From Micromonospora lupini (GTDB lineage Bacteria; Actinomycetota; Actinomycetes; Mycobacteriales; Micromonosporaceae): 64,000 nt of DNA. Shown in pieces: positions 33,594 to 44,611 of this stretch. Each line of letters begins with the position of its first letter. The stretch's first letter is position 1. The notes under the pieces are model-generated. The model searched no databases. It saw nothing but the letters and a program-made list of their open reading frames with translations, and was not told the DNA's origin. A program made the position numbers and the translations under genes. The DNA lies in NCBI RefSeq assembly GCF_026342015.1, contig NZ_JAPENL010000003.1, positions 496,001-560,000 on the forward strand, in the 5' to 3' direction.

Positions 33594-34604
33594 TCAGTGG
33601 CGCGGCGGGGCGACGCTGTCGCGGGAGACCAGGGTCGGGGCGATGGTCTGCCGCAGGGCGCCCCCACCGATGCCCGACTCGATCTGGGTCAGCAACATCT
33701 GCAGGCTCGCCCGGGCCACCGCGTCGAAGTCCGGCCGCACGGTGGTCAGCGGCGGAATGAAGTACGCGGCCTCCGGCACGTCGTCGAAACCCACGACGCT
33801 GATCTCGGCCGGCACCCGCCGCCCGAATTCGTGCAACGCCCGCAGCACGCCCAGCGCGAGGTGGTCGTTGGCCGTGAAGATCGCGGTCACCTCCGGCATC
33901 CGGGCGAGCATCTGCCCGCACCGGTAGCCCGACACCGCCGACCAGTCCCCGTGCATCAGCGGCGGTGGGTCGATGCCCACGCCCAGCAGCGCCGCCCGCC
34001 AGCCCTCGATCCGACCGGCGCTGTCGAACCAGTCGGACGGCCCCGAGACGTGCCAGACGGTTTGGTGCCCCGCGTCCAGGAGATGCTGGGTCGCCTCCCG
34101 CGCGCCAGCCACCTGGTCGACTGTCACCAACGGCACCGGCCGCTGCGGATCGCCGTCGACAGTCACCAGTGGGACGTCCTGCGGCAGCCGCTCCAGGGCC
34201 TCGCCGGCCGACTCGACAGGCGCGATGACGACGATGCCGGCCACCCGGTGCGCCAGGTGCCGCTCGACGGCAGCCGAGATGGACCGGTGGTCGAGGTTGC
34301 GGACGCTTCCCACGCTGACCGCGAAGCCCTCCTCCGCGGCCGTCTGCTCCAGGGCGGCCAACAGCGACGCCGGGCCGTAGAGGGTCGTGTTCTGTGCCAC
34401 CACACCGATGACCTGGGACCGGCCGGTCACCAGTGCGCGCGCGGCGCCGTTCGGACGGTAGCCGAGTTCGGCGATCGCCGCCCGCACCCGCAACCGGGTC
34501 TGCTCACGCACGTTGGGGTGCCCGTTGAGCACCCGCGACACCGTCTGGTGGGAGACACCGGCCAGACGAGCGACGTCTGTCATCGCGGGACCGTGGACGG
34601 CCAT
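33594..34604 (-). CDS. LacI-family transcriptional regulator, probable pentose-regulon repressor
   Basis: A 336-residue LacI/PurR-type regulator. The helix-turn-helix is at residues 8-27 (MTDVARLAGVSHQTVSRVLNGH) with hinge RPNGAARALVTG, followed by a periplasmic-binding-protein-like effector domain (VIGVVAQNT, IVVIAPVE, AIFTANDHLALGVLRALHEFG, SVVGFDDVPEAAYFIPPLTTV). GGGGGAG precedes the ATG. It lies between the second importer operon and the GH43 gene on the same strand. Operators matching the LacI consensus occur before both of those units and before araB, so it is the best candidate for their repressor, with arabinose or an arabino-oligosaccharide as inducer. No copy of the operator is seen before its own gene. 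Confidence 0.93.
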   Translation of the reverse strand: MAVHGPAMTDVARLAGVSHQTVSRVLNGHPNVREQTRLRVRAAIAELGYRPNGAARALVTGRSQVIGVVAQNTTLYGPASLLAALEQTAAEEGFAVSVGSVRNLDHRSISAAVERHLAHRVAGIVVIAPVESAGEALERLPQDVPLVTVDGDPQRPVPLVTVDQVAGAREATQHLLDAGHQTVWHVSGPSDWFDSAGRIEGWRAALLGVGIDPPPLMHGDWSAVSGYRCGQMLARMPEVTAIFTANDHLALGVLRALHEFGRRVPAEISVVGFDDVPEAAYFIPPLTTVRPDFDAVARASLQMLLTQIESGIGGGALRQTIAPTLVSRDSVAPPRH

Positions 34605-34995
34605 TTCACTCCCCCCGCCTGCAACCCGACCCGCGGCCCGTCGACGTTGACTGGAGCGGCCCGGCCCGACCCCCTCGCTCAGCCACCACGCCGGTGCTGA
34701 ATCGCAGGTGACCAGCGCTGGATCGCCGACAGTCTACGCCAGGCACCGCCTCGAATACGGCACGGCTGAGCGTGAACGACACGGCGTGTGCCAGGTCGGA
34801 CGGCAGGCACCCCGTGCCACGCGTACCGCCCGCCCTCGACCCGAGCCGCCACAGCGGACCGCCGCCCCGCTCCGCGCTCCTGGACAGAGCGTGGAACAGG
34901 GCGGCGGCGGGCCGGAGGTGACGACGCGGACACCTTCCGTGGCAGGAGGGATGGCCCGTTCGCGTCACCGGCAGATTACTGTCGTGTGACCGGGG
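34605..34995 (-). other. Intergenic region between the GH43 and LacI genes, no gene
   Basis: No coding region is supported in these 391 bp. They contain the terminator of the GH43 gene (34859-34907) and, nearer to 34605, the promoter of the LacI regulator, for which no clear consensus boxes or operators are visible. Confidence 0.6.
34859..34907 (-). terminator. Terminator of the GH43 gene
   Basis: Two 21-nt arms (34859-34879 with 34887-34907) pair around a 7-nt loop. Two of the three imperfect positions become G-U pairs only in the minus-strand transcript, which fits termination of the GH43 mRNA. Confidence 0.72.
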
Positions 34996-37131
34996 TCACG
35001 GTGTCGTCAGGTCGAATTGGCGCACGGTGACCGCGCCACCGAGGGCCTGCGTGGCGTGGTTGAAGATGGCGAACCGGTAGCCCATGAAGAACTGCCAGTT
35101 GTTCGCCAGGGTCAGGGCGTTGCCGAACGAGGTGAAGTTGACCCCGTCGGTGCTGTACGAGAAGCGGGCCTGCCGACCGGACCCGGGTCTGATGTCGGCG
35201 TTGGCCCGCAACCAGATCCGGCCACCGGAGACGGCGGTGCTCGCCACCTCGCTGCCGGTGCTTGTGGTGTTCCAGCTGCCGTCCATCGTGAGCCCGTTCT
35301 GCATGACCAGACGGGTGGATCCGTTGTCCCGCCGGACACCGATCCAGGCGGACGAGTTGCGCAACACCGCCAGGCCGGTGCGATCACCGTCGCGCATCGT
35401 GGAGTAGTCCAACTCGATGGTGGCGGTCGAGGTGGGGCCCTGGATCCGGTGGGTGAGCGTGTTGCGCGCCTTGTACAGGTCGCTGGTGACCGTCGCGGTC
35501 TGCAGGTTCAGCCCGTTGTTGACCGACCACTTGCTGTTGTCGGGGTTGTGGTTCCACTCCCACTGCGGGCCGAGGGTGGTGCCGGCGAACGTGTCGGTGC
35601 CGGTGAGCGGCTTGACCGCCCGCGGCGGCGTGGGCAGGTTCGGCTTCGGGTACGTGGTGCCCCACGTGCCGTTCACCGTCTGCAGCACGGGCCAGCCGTC
35701 GCTGGTCCAGGTGATCGGGGCCATGGCGGGCATCCGACCACCGGGGTACGCGTCGACGAAGGACATGTAGTACCACTCGCCGTTCTGGGTCTGCACCAGT
35801 CCGCCCTGGTGCGGCACGCCGCCACCGGAGATCGGGCCGGGCAGGTTGAGCAGCACCTGACGCTGCTCGTACGGGCCGAACGGGCCGTTCGTCGACTTCA
35901 GCACGTACTGGCCGTTGGCCGGCCGGGTGAGCCAGATGTAGTAGGCGCCGTTGCGCTTGTAGAAGCGCGAGCCCTCAAGCGTCCCGATGCTCGACGGGGT
36001 CGAGTAGACCTGCTGGTTGCGGACCTGGGTCTTCCCGTCGGCCGAGAGCTGCGCGACGCTGATGTTGCTGTTGCCGTACGCGACGTACATCGTGTCGTTG
36101 TCGTCGATGAGCATGCCGGCGTCGTAGTAGCAGTTGGGGATGGTGGTGAGCTTGCTCCACGTGCTGTCGACTGCCGACGCGGTGTAGATGTGGGTCTGCG
36201 CGAAGTCGATGCACCCGGCCCAGTAGTACGTCTTGTTGCTCGGCCGGTAGTTCAGGGTCGAGGCCCAGATCCCGTCGACGTACGCGTTACCGCCGCTCAT
36301 GTCGTACTTCGACCCGAAGTCCAACCGGGGTACGGAGTGCCCGGCGTACTCCCAGTTCACCAGGTCGTACGAGCGCAGCACGGGCGCGCCCGGCGAGTAG
36401 TGCATGGTGGACGCCGACATGTAGTAGACGTTGTCCACCCGGATGATGTCGACGTCGGCGAAGTCCTGCCAGACCACCGGGTTCGAGTACGTGCCGTTCG
36501 ACGGGGGCGGCGTGGTGGGCGGCGGCGTGGTGGGCGGTGGCGTCGTCGGGTCGGTCCCGCCGTCGACGCGGACGAGTTGCCACTGCTGGTTGGTGCCGTT
36601 CCAGTCGTCGTACTGCACGATGTTGCCACCATCGGCGGTCGAGGCGCCCTGCACCTCCATCGCCTTGTTGCTGTTGCGGTTGATCAACCGCACGTACCCG
36701 CTGTCCGAGTCGGTCAACCGGAACTGCTGGTTGGTCCCGTTGTTGTCCGACCACTGCACGATCGCCCCGCCGTTGGCCGTCGAACGGCCGGACACATCCA
36801 GCACCTTGCCCGACAACCTCGACTTGATCCGGTAGTAACCACTCCCGGAGTCCACGAACTGCCACTGCTGCTGGTTACCGTTGTTACGCGTCCACTGCGT
36901 GATCCGCGCACCGTCGTTCGTGGCCAGGTTGTACACGTCCACGGCCTTGCCACTGTTGCGGTTCACCAACACGTACCAGGCACTCGTGTCGACCGTGGCC
37001 GCTGACGCGGGCGACGAGGCGACGGCCGCCGCCGCGCCACCGACCACAAGCACCATCGCGGCGACGGCGAGCCTCGACAGCCACCCGCGCCGTCCTGGCG
37101 CACCCCGGGGAACCCGACCGATGGAAAGCAT
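34996..37131 (-). CDS. Secreted RICIN-GH43 arabinofuranosidase/xylosidase
   Basis: A 711-residue exported enzyme with four parts. A signal peptide (LAVAAMVLVVGGAAAAVASSPASA) precedes a ricin-type beta-trefoil (residues about 48-200, three repeats ending in NQQQWQF, NQQFRL and NQQWQL). A TPPPTTPPP linker leads to a glycoside hydrolase family 43 propeller (about 220-530: NPVVWQDFADVDIIRVDNVYYMSAST, with YYDAGMLIDDNDTMYVAYG and LEGSRFYKRNGAYYIW). A concanavalin-like C-terminal beta-xylosidase module (about 545-711) closes the protein. It probably releases L-arabinose or xylose from hemicellulose outside the cell. AGGAGG precedes the ATG. LacI-type operators lie upstream at 37217 and 37331. Confidence 0.92.
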   Translation of the reverse strand: MLSIGRVPRGAPGRRGWLSRLAVAAMVLVVGGAAAAVASSPASAATVDTSAWYVLVNRNSGKAVDVYNLATNDGARITQWTRNNGNQQQWQFVDSGSGYYRIKSRLSGKVLDVSGRSTANGGAIVQWSDNNGTNQQFRLTDSDSGYVRLINRNSNKAMEVQGASTADGGNIVQYDDWNGTNQQWQLVRVDGGTDPTTPPPTTPPPTTPPPSNGTYSNPVVWQDFADVDIIRVDNVYYMSASTMHYSPGAPVLRSYDLVNWEYAGHSVPRLDFGSKYDMSGGNAYVDGIWASTLNYRPSNKTYYWAGCIDFAQTHIYTASAVDSTWSKLTTIPNCYYDAGMLIDDNDTMYVAYGNSNISVAQLSADGKTQVRNQQVYSTPSSIGTLEGSRFYKRNGAYYIWLTRPANGQYVLKSTNGPFGPYEQRQVLLNLPGPISGGGVPHQGGLVQTQNGEWYYMSFVDAYPGGRMPAMAPITWTSDGWPVLQTVNGTWGTTYPKPNLPTPPRAVKPLTGTDTFAGTTLGPQWEWNHNPDNSKWSVNNGLNLQTATVTSDLYKARNTLTHRIQGPTSTATIELDYSTMRDGDRTGLAVLRNSSAWIGVRRDNGSTRLVMQNGLTMDGSWNTTSTGSEVASTAVSGGRIWLRANADIRPGSGRQARFSYSTDGVNFTSFGNALTLANNWQFFMGYRFAIFNHATQALGGAVTVRQFDLTTP

Positions 37132-37216
37132 GATCCTCCTCTGCTGACGCGAACCGTGCGGTCTGGGTCGGCGTCCGCGGCACCGGGCGGGGCACCGAGC
37201 TGACCACGCCCGGCCA

Positions 37217-37230
37217 TGTGATCGCTAACA
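37217..37230 (-). promoter_or_regulatory. LacI-type operator, proximal site of the GH43 gene
   Basis: TGTGATCGCTAACA fits the shared consensus TGTKAKCGMTMACA. It lies between the predicted promoter and the GH43 start and is 114 bp from the site at 37331, start to start, so the two could act together by looping. Confidence 0.65.
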
Positions 37231-37328
37231 CCGATCGCCCGACCGTCGCGGTGACGAGGTGCCGAAACCGCGGGGTAGGACGCGCGCGCGGCCGGACCAG
37301 CCAACGACATCGACCATCTTGGCTATAG

Positions 37329-37357
37329 ACTGTGAGCGATAACATGCTGTTAGTCAA
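37329..37357 (-). promoter_or_regulatory. Promoter and LacI-type operator of the GH43 gene
   Basis: On the minus strand, TTGACT (37352-37357) and CACAGT (37329-37334) are spaced by 17 bp. The operator TGTGAGCGATAACA (37331-37344) overlaps the spacer and -10, starting 7 bp after the -35 box as in the chvE and araB promoters. Confidence 0.72.
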
Positions 37358-37399
37358 GGCGTAACACGATCGCCTCGTGGTCCTGCTGGCGCACACGCG

Positions 37400-37444
37400 A
37401 ACGGGTGGCCCACCCCGCCCGCAGGCAGGGATGGACCACCCGTT
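37400..37444 (-). terminator. Terminator after araA
   Basis: ACGGGTGG (37401-37408) pairs with CCACCCGT (37436-37443) and an imperfect inner stem extends it. It lies 25 bp past the araA stop at the end of the seven-gene arabinose operon. Confidence 0.65.
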
Positions 37445-37468
37445 TCCCGTACGATCCGACCGCGCGGG

Positions 37469-38971
37469 TCAGAAACCGCGGGCCAGCCGGTAGTAGGCCT
37501 GGTTCCAGCGGATCTCGTCGGCGAAGCGACGCGGCTCGGTGTCGGCGTCGATGACGACGAGTTCGGTCCGGCTCATCTCGGCCAGGTCGTGCAGCTCCTC
37601 GGTGCCCACCGCCTGCGACAGCACGGTGTGGTGCGGGGCGCCGGCGGTGATCCACGCCTCGGCCGAGACCGGCAGGTCCGGTCGCGGCCGCCAGACGGCA
37701 CGGGCGACAGGCAACCGGCGCAGCGGCTGCGGCGGAGCCACCACGTCGATCTCGTTGGCCACCAGCCGGAAGCGCTCCCCCATGTCCGCCAACCCCAGCA
37801 CCACGGCCGGACCGGGCGCGGCGTCGAACACCAGCCGGACCGGGTCCTCCCGGCCACCGATACTCAAGGGGTGGATCTCCACGTTGGGCACGTCGGAGGC
37901 GATGGTCGGGCAGACCTCAAGCATGTGGGCCCCCAGCACCAGCTCCTGACCCGGGGTGAGGTCGTAGGTGTAGTCCTCCATGAACGACGTGCCGCCCTCG
38001 ACCCCCACCGACATCGCCTTGAGGGTGTGGACCAGCACGGACGTCTTCCAGTCGCCCTCGCCACCGAAGCCGTAGCCGTCGGCCATCAGCCGCTGCACGG
38101 CGATGCCGGGCAGCTGACGCAGGCCACCGAGGTCCTCGAAGTTCGTCGTGAACGCCCGGAACCCGCCGGTGTCCAGGAACGAACGCATGCCCAGCTCCAG
38201 GCGGGCCGCGTAGCGCAGCGAGTCGTGCCGCTCGCCCCCGGGAAGCAGCTCGTCGCCGACGCGGTAGGTGTCGCCGTACTCCTTGACCAGCTCGTCCACG
38301 TCGGCGTCGGCGACCTCGCCGACCACCTGGACCAGGTCGTTGACGCCGTAGGTGTTCACCGACACCCCGAAGCGCAGCTCCGCCTCGACCTTGTCGCCCT
38401 CGGTCACCGCGACGTCGCGCATGTTGTCACCGAAGCGGGCCAGCCGCAGCGACCGCATCGCCGACCAGCCCAGCGCGGCGCGGGCCCACGCGCCGATCCG
38501 AGTGGTCACCCGCGGGTCACTGACGTGCCCGGCGACCGTCTTGCGGGCCACCCCGAGGCGGGTCTGGATGTACCCGAACTCACGGTCGCCGTGGGCGGCC
38601 TGGTTCAGGTTCATGAAGTCCATGTCGATGTCGTTCCACGGCAGCAGGACGTTCGCCTGGGTGTGCAGGTGCAGCAGCGGCGTCTGCAACGCGTCCAGAC
38701 CGGAGATCCACATCTTCGCCGGCGAGAACGTGTGCATCCAGGCGATGACCCCGACGGCACCCTGGGCGGCGGCGTCCCGGCAGACCTGCAGGATCTCACC
38801 GCTGTTGGTCAGGACGGGCTTCCAGACCACCCGGGCGGGAATCTGCGGCGAGTCGTCGAGCGCGGCCGCGATCTGGCGGGACTGCTCGGCGACCTGCCGG
38901 AGCGTCTCCTCGCCGTACATGCCTTGGCTGCCGGTGAGGAACCAGATCTCGGGTTGGGTTTGTGGTGCCAT
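37469..38971 (-). CDS. araA: L-arabinose isomerase
   Basis: A 500-residue enzyme of the usual length that converts L-arabinose to L-ribulose with Mn2+ in the cytoplasm. The N-terminus EIWFLTGSQGMYGEETLRQV and HLHTQANVLLPWNDIDMDFMNLNQAAHGDREFGYI are diagnostic. Metal and catalytic residues are visible in GFGGEGDWKTSVLVH, GGTSFMEDYTYDL, LGAHMLEVCP and APHHTVLS (two Glu, two His as in the family). The ATG at 38971 has GGAAGG about 8 bp upstream. It is the last gene of araB-araD-ytfQ-ytfR-ytfT-yjfF-araA, separated from yjfF by only 26 bp. Having the isomerase after the transporter genes is less common than araBAD order. Confidence 0.96.
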   Translation of the reverse strand: MAPQTQPEIWFLTGSQGMYGEETLRQVAEQSRQIAAALDDSPQIPARVVWKPVLTNSGEILQVCRDAAAQGAVGVIAWMHTFSPAKMWISGLDALQTPLLHLHTQANVLLPWNDIDMDFMNLNQAAHGDREFGYIQTRLGVARKTVAGHVSDPRVTTRIGAWARAALGWSAMRSLRLARFGDNMRDVAVTEGDKVEAELRFGVSVNTYGVNDLVQVVGEVADADVDELVKEYGDTYRVGDELLPGGERHDSLRYAARLELGMRSFLDTGGFRAFTTNFEDLGGLRQLPGIAVQRLMADGYGFGGEGDWKTSVLVHTLKAMSVGVEGGTSFMEDYTYDLTPGQELVLGAHMLEVCPTIASDVPNVEIHPLSIGGREDPVRLVFDAAPGPAVVLGLADMGERFRLVANEIDVVAPPQPLRRLPVARAVWRPRPDLPVSAEAWITAGAPHHTVLSQAVGTEELHDLAEMSRTELVVIDADTEPRRFADEIRWNQAYYRLARGF

Positions 38972-38997
38972 GGGGTTGCCTTCCGCGAGAGGAACTG

Positions 38998-39990
38998 TCA
39001 CTTGTAACGGATTCCGATGAGGCGCTGCAGGAGGATGAACGCGAAGAGCAGACCGCCGATCACGATCTTGGTCCACCAGGAGTTGAGGCTCCCGTCGAAG
39101 GTGATGAGGGTCTGGATCACACCCAGCACCAGCACGCCCAGCACCGTGCCGAAGACGTAACCCGAGCCACCGGTGAGCACGGTGCCTCCGATCACGACCG
39201 CGGCGATGACGTCCAACTCCATACCCACGGCGATCAGCGGCGCGCCCGAGAGGGTATAGAAGGACAGCAGGATGCCACCGATCGCGGAGCACAGGCCGCT
39301 GATCGTGTAGACGGCGATCCGGGTCCGCCCCAACGGCAGGCCCATCAGCAGCGCCGACTGCGGGTTGCCGCCGACTGCGTGCACGTTGCGGCCCAACCGG
39401 GTGTACGCCAGCACGTACGCCGCGACGAGCACCACCGCGAAGGCGATCAACACGCTGATCGAGACGAAGTTGCCCTGGGGATCCCCGATCCGCTCCTGCG
39501 ACATCCTGGTCCAGAACCCGTCGGTGATCGGGATGGACGAGCCGGAGATGAACGTGCACATCCCGCGGGCGAAGAACATCCCGGCGAGCGTGACGATGAA
39601 CGGCTGGATGTCGAAGAAGTGGATGGCGCACCCCATCAACAGGCCGAGCGTCGGGCCGATGAGCAGGGCGATGACGAGCACGAGCGCCGCGGGCAGGCCC
39701 TTCTGCAACAGGTCCGCCGACACCATCGCCGTCATGGCGACCACGGACCCCACCGACAGGTCGATGCCACCGGTGAGGATCACGAAGGTCATCCCCACCG
39801 CGACGACGAGCAGGAAGCCGTTGTCGATGAAGACGTTGAAGATGACCTGCACGTTCGAGAACGCCGTGTACTGGGACACGCCGATGCCGTACATCACCAG
39901 GAGCAGGGCGAGCGTGGCAAGCACCGGCACCTGCCGCCGGGGCAGCCGGATCCGGGTGCGGCGGGGGGCGGTGAGCGATCCGGTGGTCAT
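38998..39990 (-). CDS. yjfF: Sugar ABC transporter permease (YjfF/AraZ type)
   Basis: A 330-residue permease of the BPD_transp_2 family with about nine helices. Signatures are VVAVGMTFVILTGGIDLSVGSVVA, IQPFIVTLAGMFFARGMCTFIS, and IAAVVIGGTVLTGGSGYVFGTVLG. It forms a heteromeric channel with the YtfT-type protein. In Escherichia coli the homologues carry galactofuranose, whereas AraWZ-type homologues in other bacteria carry L-arabinose; the ara genes around it favour arabinose. The ATG overlaps the ytfT stop (ATGA). Confidence 0.92.
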   Translation of the reverse strand: MTTGSLTAPRRTRIRLPRRQVPVLATLALLLVMYGIGVSQYTAFSNVQVIFNVFIDNGFLLVVAVGMTFVILTGGIDLSVGSVVAMTAMVSADLLQKGLPAALVLVIALLIGPTLGLLMGCAIHFFDIQPFIVTLAGMFFARGMCTFISGSSIPITDGFWTRMSQERIGDPQGNFVSISVLIAFAVVLVAAYVLAYTRLGRNVHAVGGNPQSALLMGLPLGRTRIAVYTISGLCSAIGGILLSFYTLSGAPLIAVGMELDVIAAVVIGGTVLTGGSGYVFGTVLGVLVLGVIQTLITFDGSLNSWWTKIVIGGLLFAFILLQRLIGIRYK

Positions 39991-41053
39991 GCCGGCACCT
40001 GCTCCTTCGGCTTGTCGGCGACGGGGCGCGGTGGCGGGGCGCTTCTCCTGCGCCGGCTGAACTTGGCGCGGAAGGCCGGCGCCTGGATGAGGCAGACGGC
40101 GATGACGACTACCGCCTTGAACAGCAGCGAGGTCTGCGGCGAGATGTTCATGGCGTACACCGTGGTGGTCAGGGTCTGGATGATCAGCGCGCCGAGGATG
40201 GTGCCGCTCAGGAAGAACCGGCCGCCGGCGAGGGACGTGCCGCCGATGACGACCGCGAGGATCGCGTCCAATTCGACCCAGAGGCCGACGGCGTTGCCGT
40301 CGGCGCTGGAGACGTTCGCCGTCATCATGAAGCCGGCGACCGCCGCGCAGACGGCGCTGACGACGTACGCGAGGAAGATGACCCGACCGGAGCGGATGCC
40401 GGCGAGTCGGCTCGCCTCGGCGTTGCCGCCCACCGACTCGATGATCATGCCGAGCGCGGTGCGGCGGGTGAACGCGGCGACGAGCAGTGCCGCGGCGAGG
40501 GCGATGAAGATCGCCAGCGGCAGGGTCAACAGGTGACCCAACCCGATCGACCGGAACGGCCCGGAGTTGATGGTGATGATCTGACCCTGGGTGATGAGCT
40601 GGGCGAGACCGCGGCCGGCCACCATCAGGATCAGGGTGGCGATGATCGGTTGGATCCCGATGACGGCCACCAGCACCCCGTTCCAGACGCCCAGCACGAG
40701 CGCGACCCCCAACGCCATCGCGAGGGCGGTCAGCACCACTGTGAGGCTGTTCTGGTCGGGCTGCTTGCTGATGTACATGCAGGCCATCGCGCCGCTGATC
40801 GCGCAGACCGAGCCGACCGACAGGTCGATGCCACCGGTCGAGATGACCAGGGTCATGCCCAGCGCGACGAGGATCAACGGCGCGCTCAACCGCAGGATGT
40901 CGATGGGCGAGCCGTACAGGTGCCCGTCCTTGAGCTCGATGGACAGGAACCCGGGCCGGTAGATGGTGTTCGCGGCGAGCATGACGACAAGCACGGCGAC
41001 GGGCCAGAACAGCCGGTGACCGATCATCGTCCGATAGCGGCCCTTCGTGTCGT

Positions 41054-41057
<4 letters not shown>
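39987..41057 (-). CDS. ytfT: Sugar ABC transporter permease (YtfT/AraW type)
   Basis: A 356-residue permease with about ten helices and the family segments ILVALGMTLVISTGGIDLSVGSVCAISGA, IQPIIATLILMVAGRGLAQL and ILAVVIGGTSLAGGRF. The C-terminal tail is basic (RAKFSRRRRSAPPPRP) and cytoplasmic. It pairs with the yjfF product and the YtfR-type ATPase. Its start and stop both form ATGA overlaps with neighbours, giving a tightly coupled ytfR-ytfT-yjfF unit. Confidence 0.92.
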
Positions 41058-42595
<1,538 letters not shown>

Positions 42596-42651
42596 CCCAT
42601 CAGACCTCTTCTGGGGGTTGTCGACGCGGAAGGGCCGCTGCGCTCCCACCG

Positions 42652-42690
42652 CGCCCGCCCGGCCGCCCCGGGGGGAGGCTCGGGCGGGCG
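42652..42690 (-). terminator. Intercistronic hairpin between ytfQ and ytfR
   Basis: CGCCCGCCCG (42652-42661) pairs with CGGGCGGGCG (42681-42690) and the GC-rich loop can pair internally. As in the chvE-mmsA gap, the hairpin follows the binding-protein gene and may set its higher expression. No internal promoter is recognised in the gap. Confidence 0.5.
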
Positions 42691-42785
42691 TGGCGCGGGT
42701 CGTCGCGGGTCGTGCCCGGTCCGTTCGGGTTTATGGGGCGACGCGGCGGGGCCGCCACGCGAGCGCGGCGACCCCCCTGCGTCGA

Positions 42786-43790
42786 TCAGTACTTGCGGGT
42801 GGGCAGAGCCTCCTTGGCCTGCTCGGTCGTGAAGGTGGTCTCCTGGGTCTCGATCCGAGGCGGCACCGTCTCGCCCGCCTTGACCTTCTTGGCCAGGTCC
42901 ATCAGCTGCGGGCCGAGCAGCGGGCTGCACTCCGCGATGAAGTTGAACTTCCCGTCGGCGAGGGCCTGCATGCCGTCCTTGACCGCGTCGACGGTGATGA
43001 TGGTGATGTCCTTGCCGGGCACCTTGCCGGCCGCGGTGATGGCCTCGAGCGCGCCCAGACCCATGTCGTCGTTGTGCGCGAAGAGCACGTCGATCTTCGG
43101 GTTGGCCTTGAGGAACTGCTCCATGACCTGCTTGCCGCCCGCCCGGGTGAAGTCACCCGGCTGGGAAGCGATGATCTTCAGGTTCGGGTTGGCGGCGATC
43201 GCCTCGCCGAAGCCCTTCTTGCGGTCGTTGGCCGGAGCGGCGCCCGTGTTGCCCTGCAGCTCGACGATGTTCACCGGGCCGGTCGCGCCCTTCTTCTGCT
43301 CGACCAGCCACTCACCGGCGAGCCGGCCCTCCTTGACGAAGTCCGAGCCGAGGAACGTCTTGTACAGGCTCTTGTCGGCCGAGTCGACCGAACGGTCGGT
43401 CAGGATGACCGGAATGCCGGCGTCCTTGGCCTCCTTGAGCACGGTGTCCCACCCGGACTCCACCACCGGCGAGAAGGCGATGACGTCGACCTTCTGCTGG
43501 ATGTAGTTGCGGATCGCCTTGATCTGGTTTTCCTGCTTCTGCTGCGCGTCGTCGAACTTCAGCTCGATGCCTGCCGCGGCGGCGGACTCCTTGATCGAGG
43601 TGGTGTTCGCGGTACGCCACCCGCTCTCCGCACCGACCTGGGAGAAGCCCATCGTGATCTTGCCGTCGTCCTTGGACCCGCCGCCGCCGGTGTCGCTGTT
43701 GCCGCAGGCCGCCACGCCGCCGACGAGCAGCACGCTGGCGAGGACCGCGACAGCGCGCCACGGAGCGGACTGCGTTCGCATCTTTCCCAT
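42786..43790 (-). CDS. ytfQ: Sugar ABC transporter substrate-binding lipoprotein (YtfQ/AraU type)
   Basis: A 334-residue type 1 periplasmic-binding lipoprotein with lipobox GVAAC (Cys29). The mature start ITMGFSQVGAESGWRTANTTSIKE is typical of the YtfQ/AraU branch, as are FSPVVESGWDTVLKEAKDAGIPVILTDRSVD, ANDRKKGFGEAI, FAHNDDMGLGALEAI and TVDAVKDGMQALADGKFNFIAECSPLLGPQ. It binds the sugar and delivers it to YtfRT-YjfF. The operon context points to L-arabinose; galactofuranose is the alternative known ligand. AGGAG lies 5 bp before the ATG. Confidence 0.93.
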   Translation of the reverse strand: MGKMRTQSAPWRAVAVLASVLLVGGVAACGNSDTGGGGSKDDGKITMGFSQVGAESGWRTANTTSIKESAAAAGIELKFDDAQQKQENQIKAIRNYIQQKVDVIAFSPVVESGWDTVLKEAKDAGIPVILTDRSVDSADKSLYKTFLGSDFVKEGRLAGEWLVEQKKGATGPVNIVELQGNTGAAPANDRKKGFGEAIAANPNLKIIASQPGDFTRAGGKQVMEQFLKANPKIDVLFAHNDDMGLGALEAITAAGKVPGKDITIITVDAVKDGMQALADGKFNFIAECSPLLGPQLMDLAKKVKAGETVPPRIETQETTFTTEQAKEALPTRKY

Positions 43791-43918
43791 CAGTTCTCCT
43801 TGGCTGGGTGTGGTGGGACCGCGCGAGCCGCCGACGTGCGAAGGGTGGCGTACGCGGGTGGTGCGTGCTGGTGCGTCGGTGGAGCAGACCGGCGGGCCCG
43901 GATGGCCGATGGAGACGG

Positions 43919-44611
43919 TCAGGGACCTGCCGGTGCGACTGTTTGTTGGCCGTAGACGTTCTGGTATCGGTGGTAGAGGGCGTCGATGTCGGCAGGCGCG
44001 ATCGGCACCGGCTGCCCGAGGGTCCGCGCCAGGTACGAGGTGCGGGCCACGTCCTCACACATGACCGCGGCCTTGACCGCCGCCCGGGCGTCCCGGCCGA
44101 TGGTGAAGACGCCGTGGTTGCGCATCAGCACCGCGGGTGAGCGGTGCCCGGCGAGCGTGGCGACGATCCCCTTGCCGATGTCGTCGCCGCCGATCAGTGC
44201 GAACGGGCCCAGCGGGATCTCCCCACCGAACTCGTCGGCCTGCGCCGTGAGGTGGCAGGGGATCGCCTCTCCGCAGGCGGCCCAGGCGCTGGCGTACGAG
44301 CTGTGCGTGTGCACGACCCCACCGACCTCGGGCATGGCCCGGTAGACGTAGGCGTGGGCGGCCGTGTCGCTGGACGGGGCGAGGTCGCCCTCGACGAGGA
44401 CACCGTCGAGGTCGCAGACCACCATGGTGTCGGCCGTGAGGTCGTCGTAGCCCACACCGCTCGGCTTGATCACCATGAGGTCCTGGCCGGGAACCCGCGC
44501 GGAGACGTTGCCGGACGTCCAGGCGACCAGGTTGTAGCGGGTCAGCTCGGTGTGCAGCCGGGCGACGGTCTCGCGCAGCTCGCCGATCTGTCGACGTGTC
44601 TCCGCGTTCAT
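43919..44611 (-). CDS. araD: L-ribulose-5-phosphate 4-epimerase
   Basis: A 230-residue class II aldolase/epimerase that turns L-ribulose-5-phosphate into D-xylulose-5-phosphate for the pentose phosphate pathway. The substrate and zinc residues are visible in YNLVAWTSGNVSARVPG, MVIKPSGVGYDDL, SSDTAAHAYVYRAMPEVGGVVHTHSSYASAWA (two metal His) and LMRNHGVFTIG (third His). The ATG overlaps the araB stop (ATGA). Length and motifs match AraD rather than fuculose aldolase. Confidence 0.95.
   Translation of the reverse strand: MNAETRRQIGELRETVARLHTELTRYNLVAWTSGNVSARVPGQDLMVIKPSGVGYDDLTADTMVVCDLDGVLVEGDLAPSSDTAAHAYVYRAMPEVGGVVHTHSSYASAWAACGEAIPCHLTAQADEFGGEIPLGPFALIGGDDIGKGIVATLAGHRSPAVLMRNHGVFTIGRDARAAVKAAVMCEDVARTSYLARTLGQPVPIAPADIDALYHRYQNVYGQQTVAPAGP

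Noticed and set aside
37469..39631. N-terminal extension of the araA frame to 720 codons
   Set aside because: The extra part overlaps yjfF and shows no isomerase similarity; the ATG at 38971 has a ribosome-binding site and gives the standard 500-residue enzyme.
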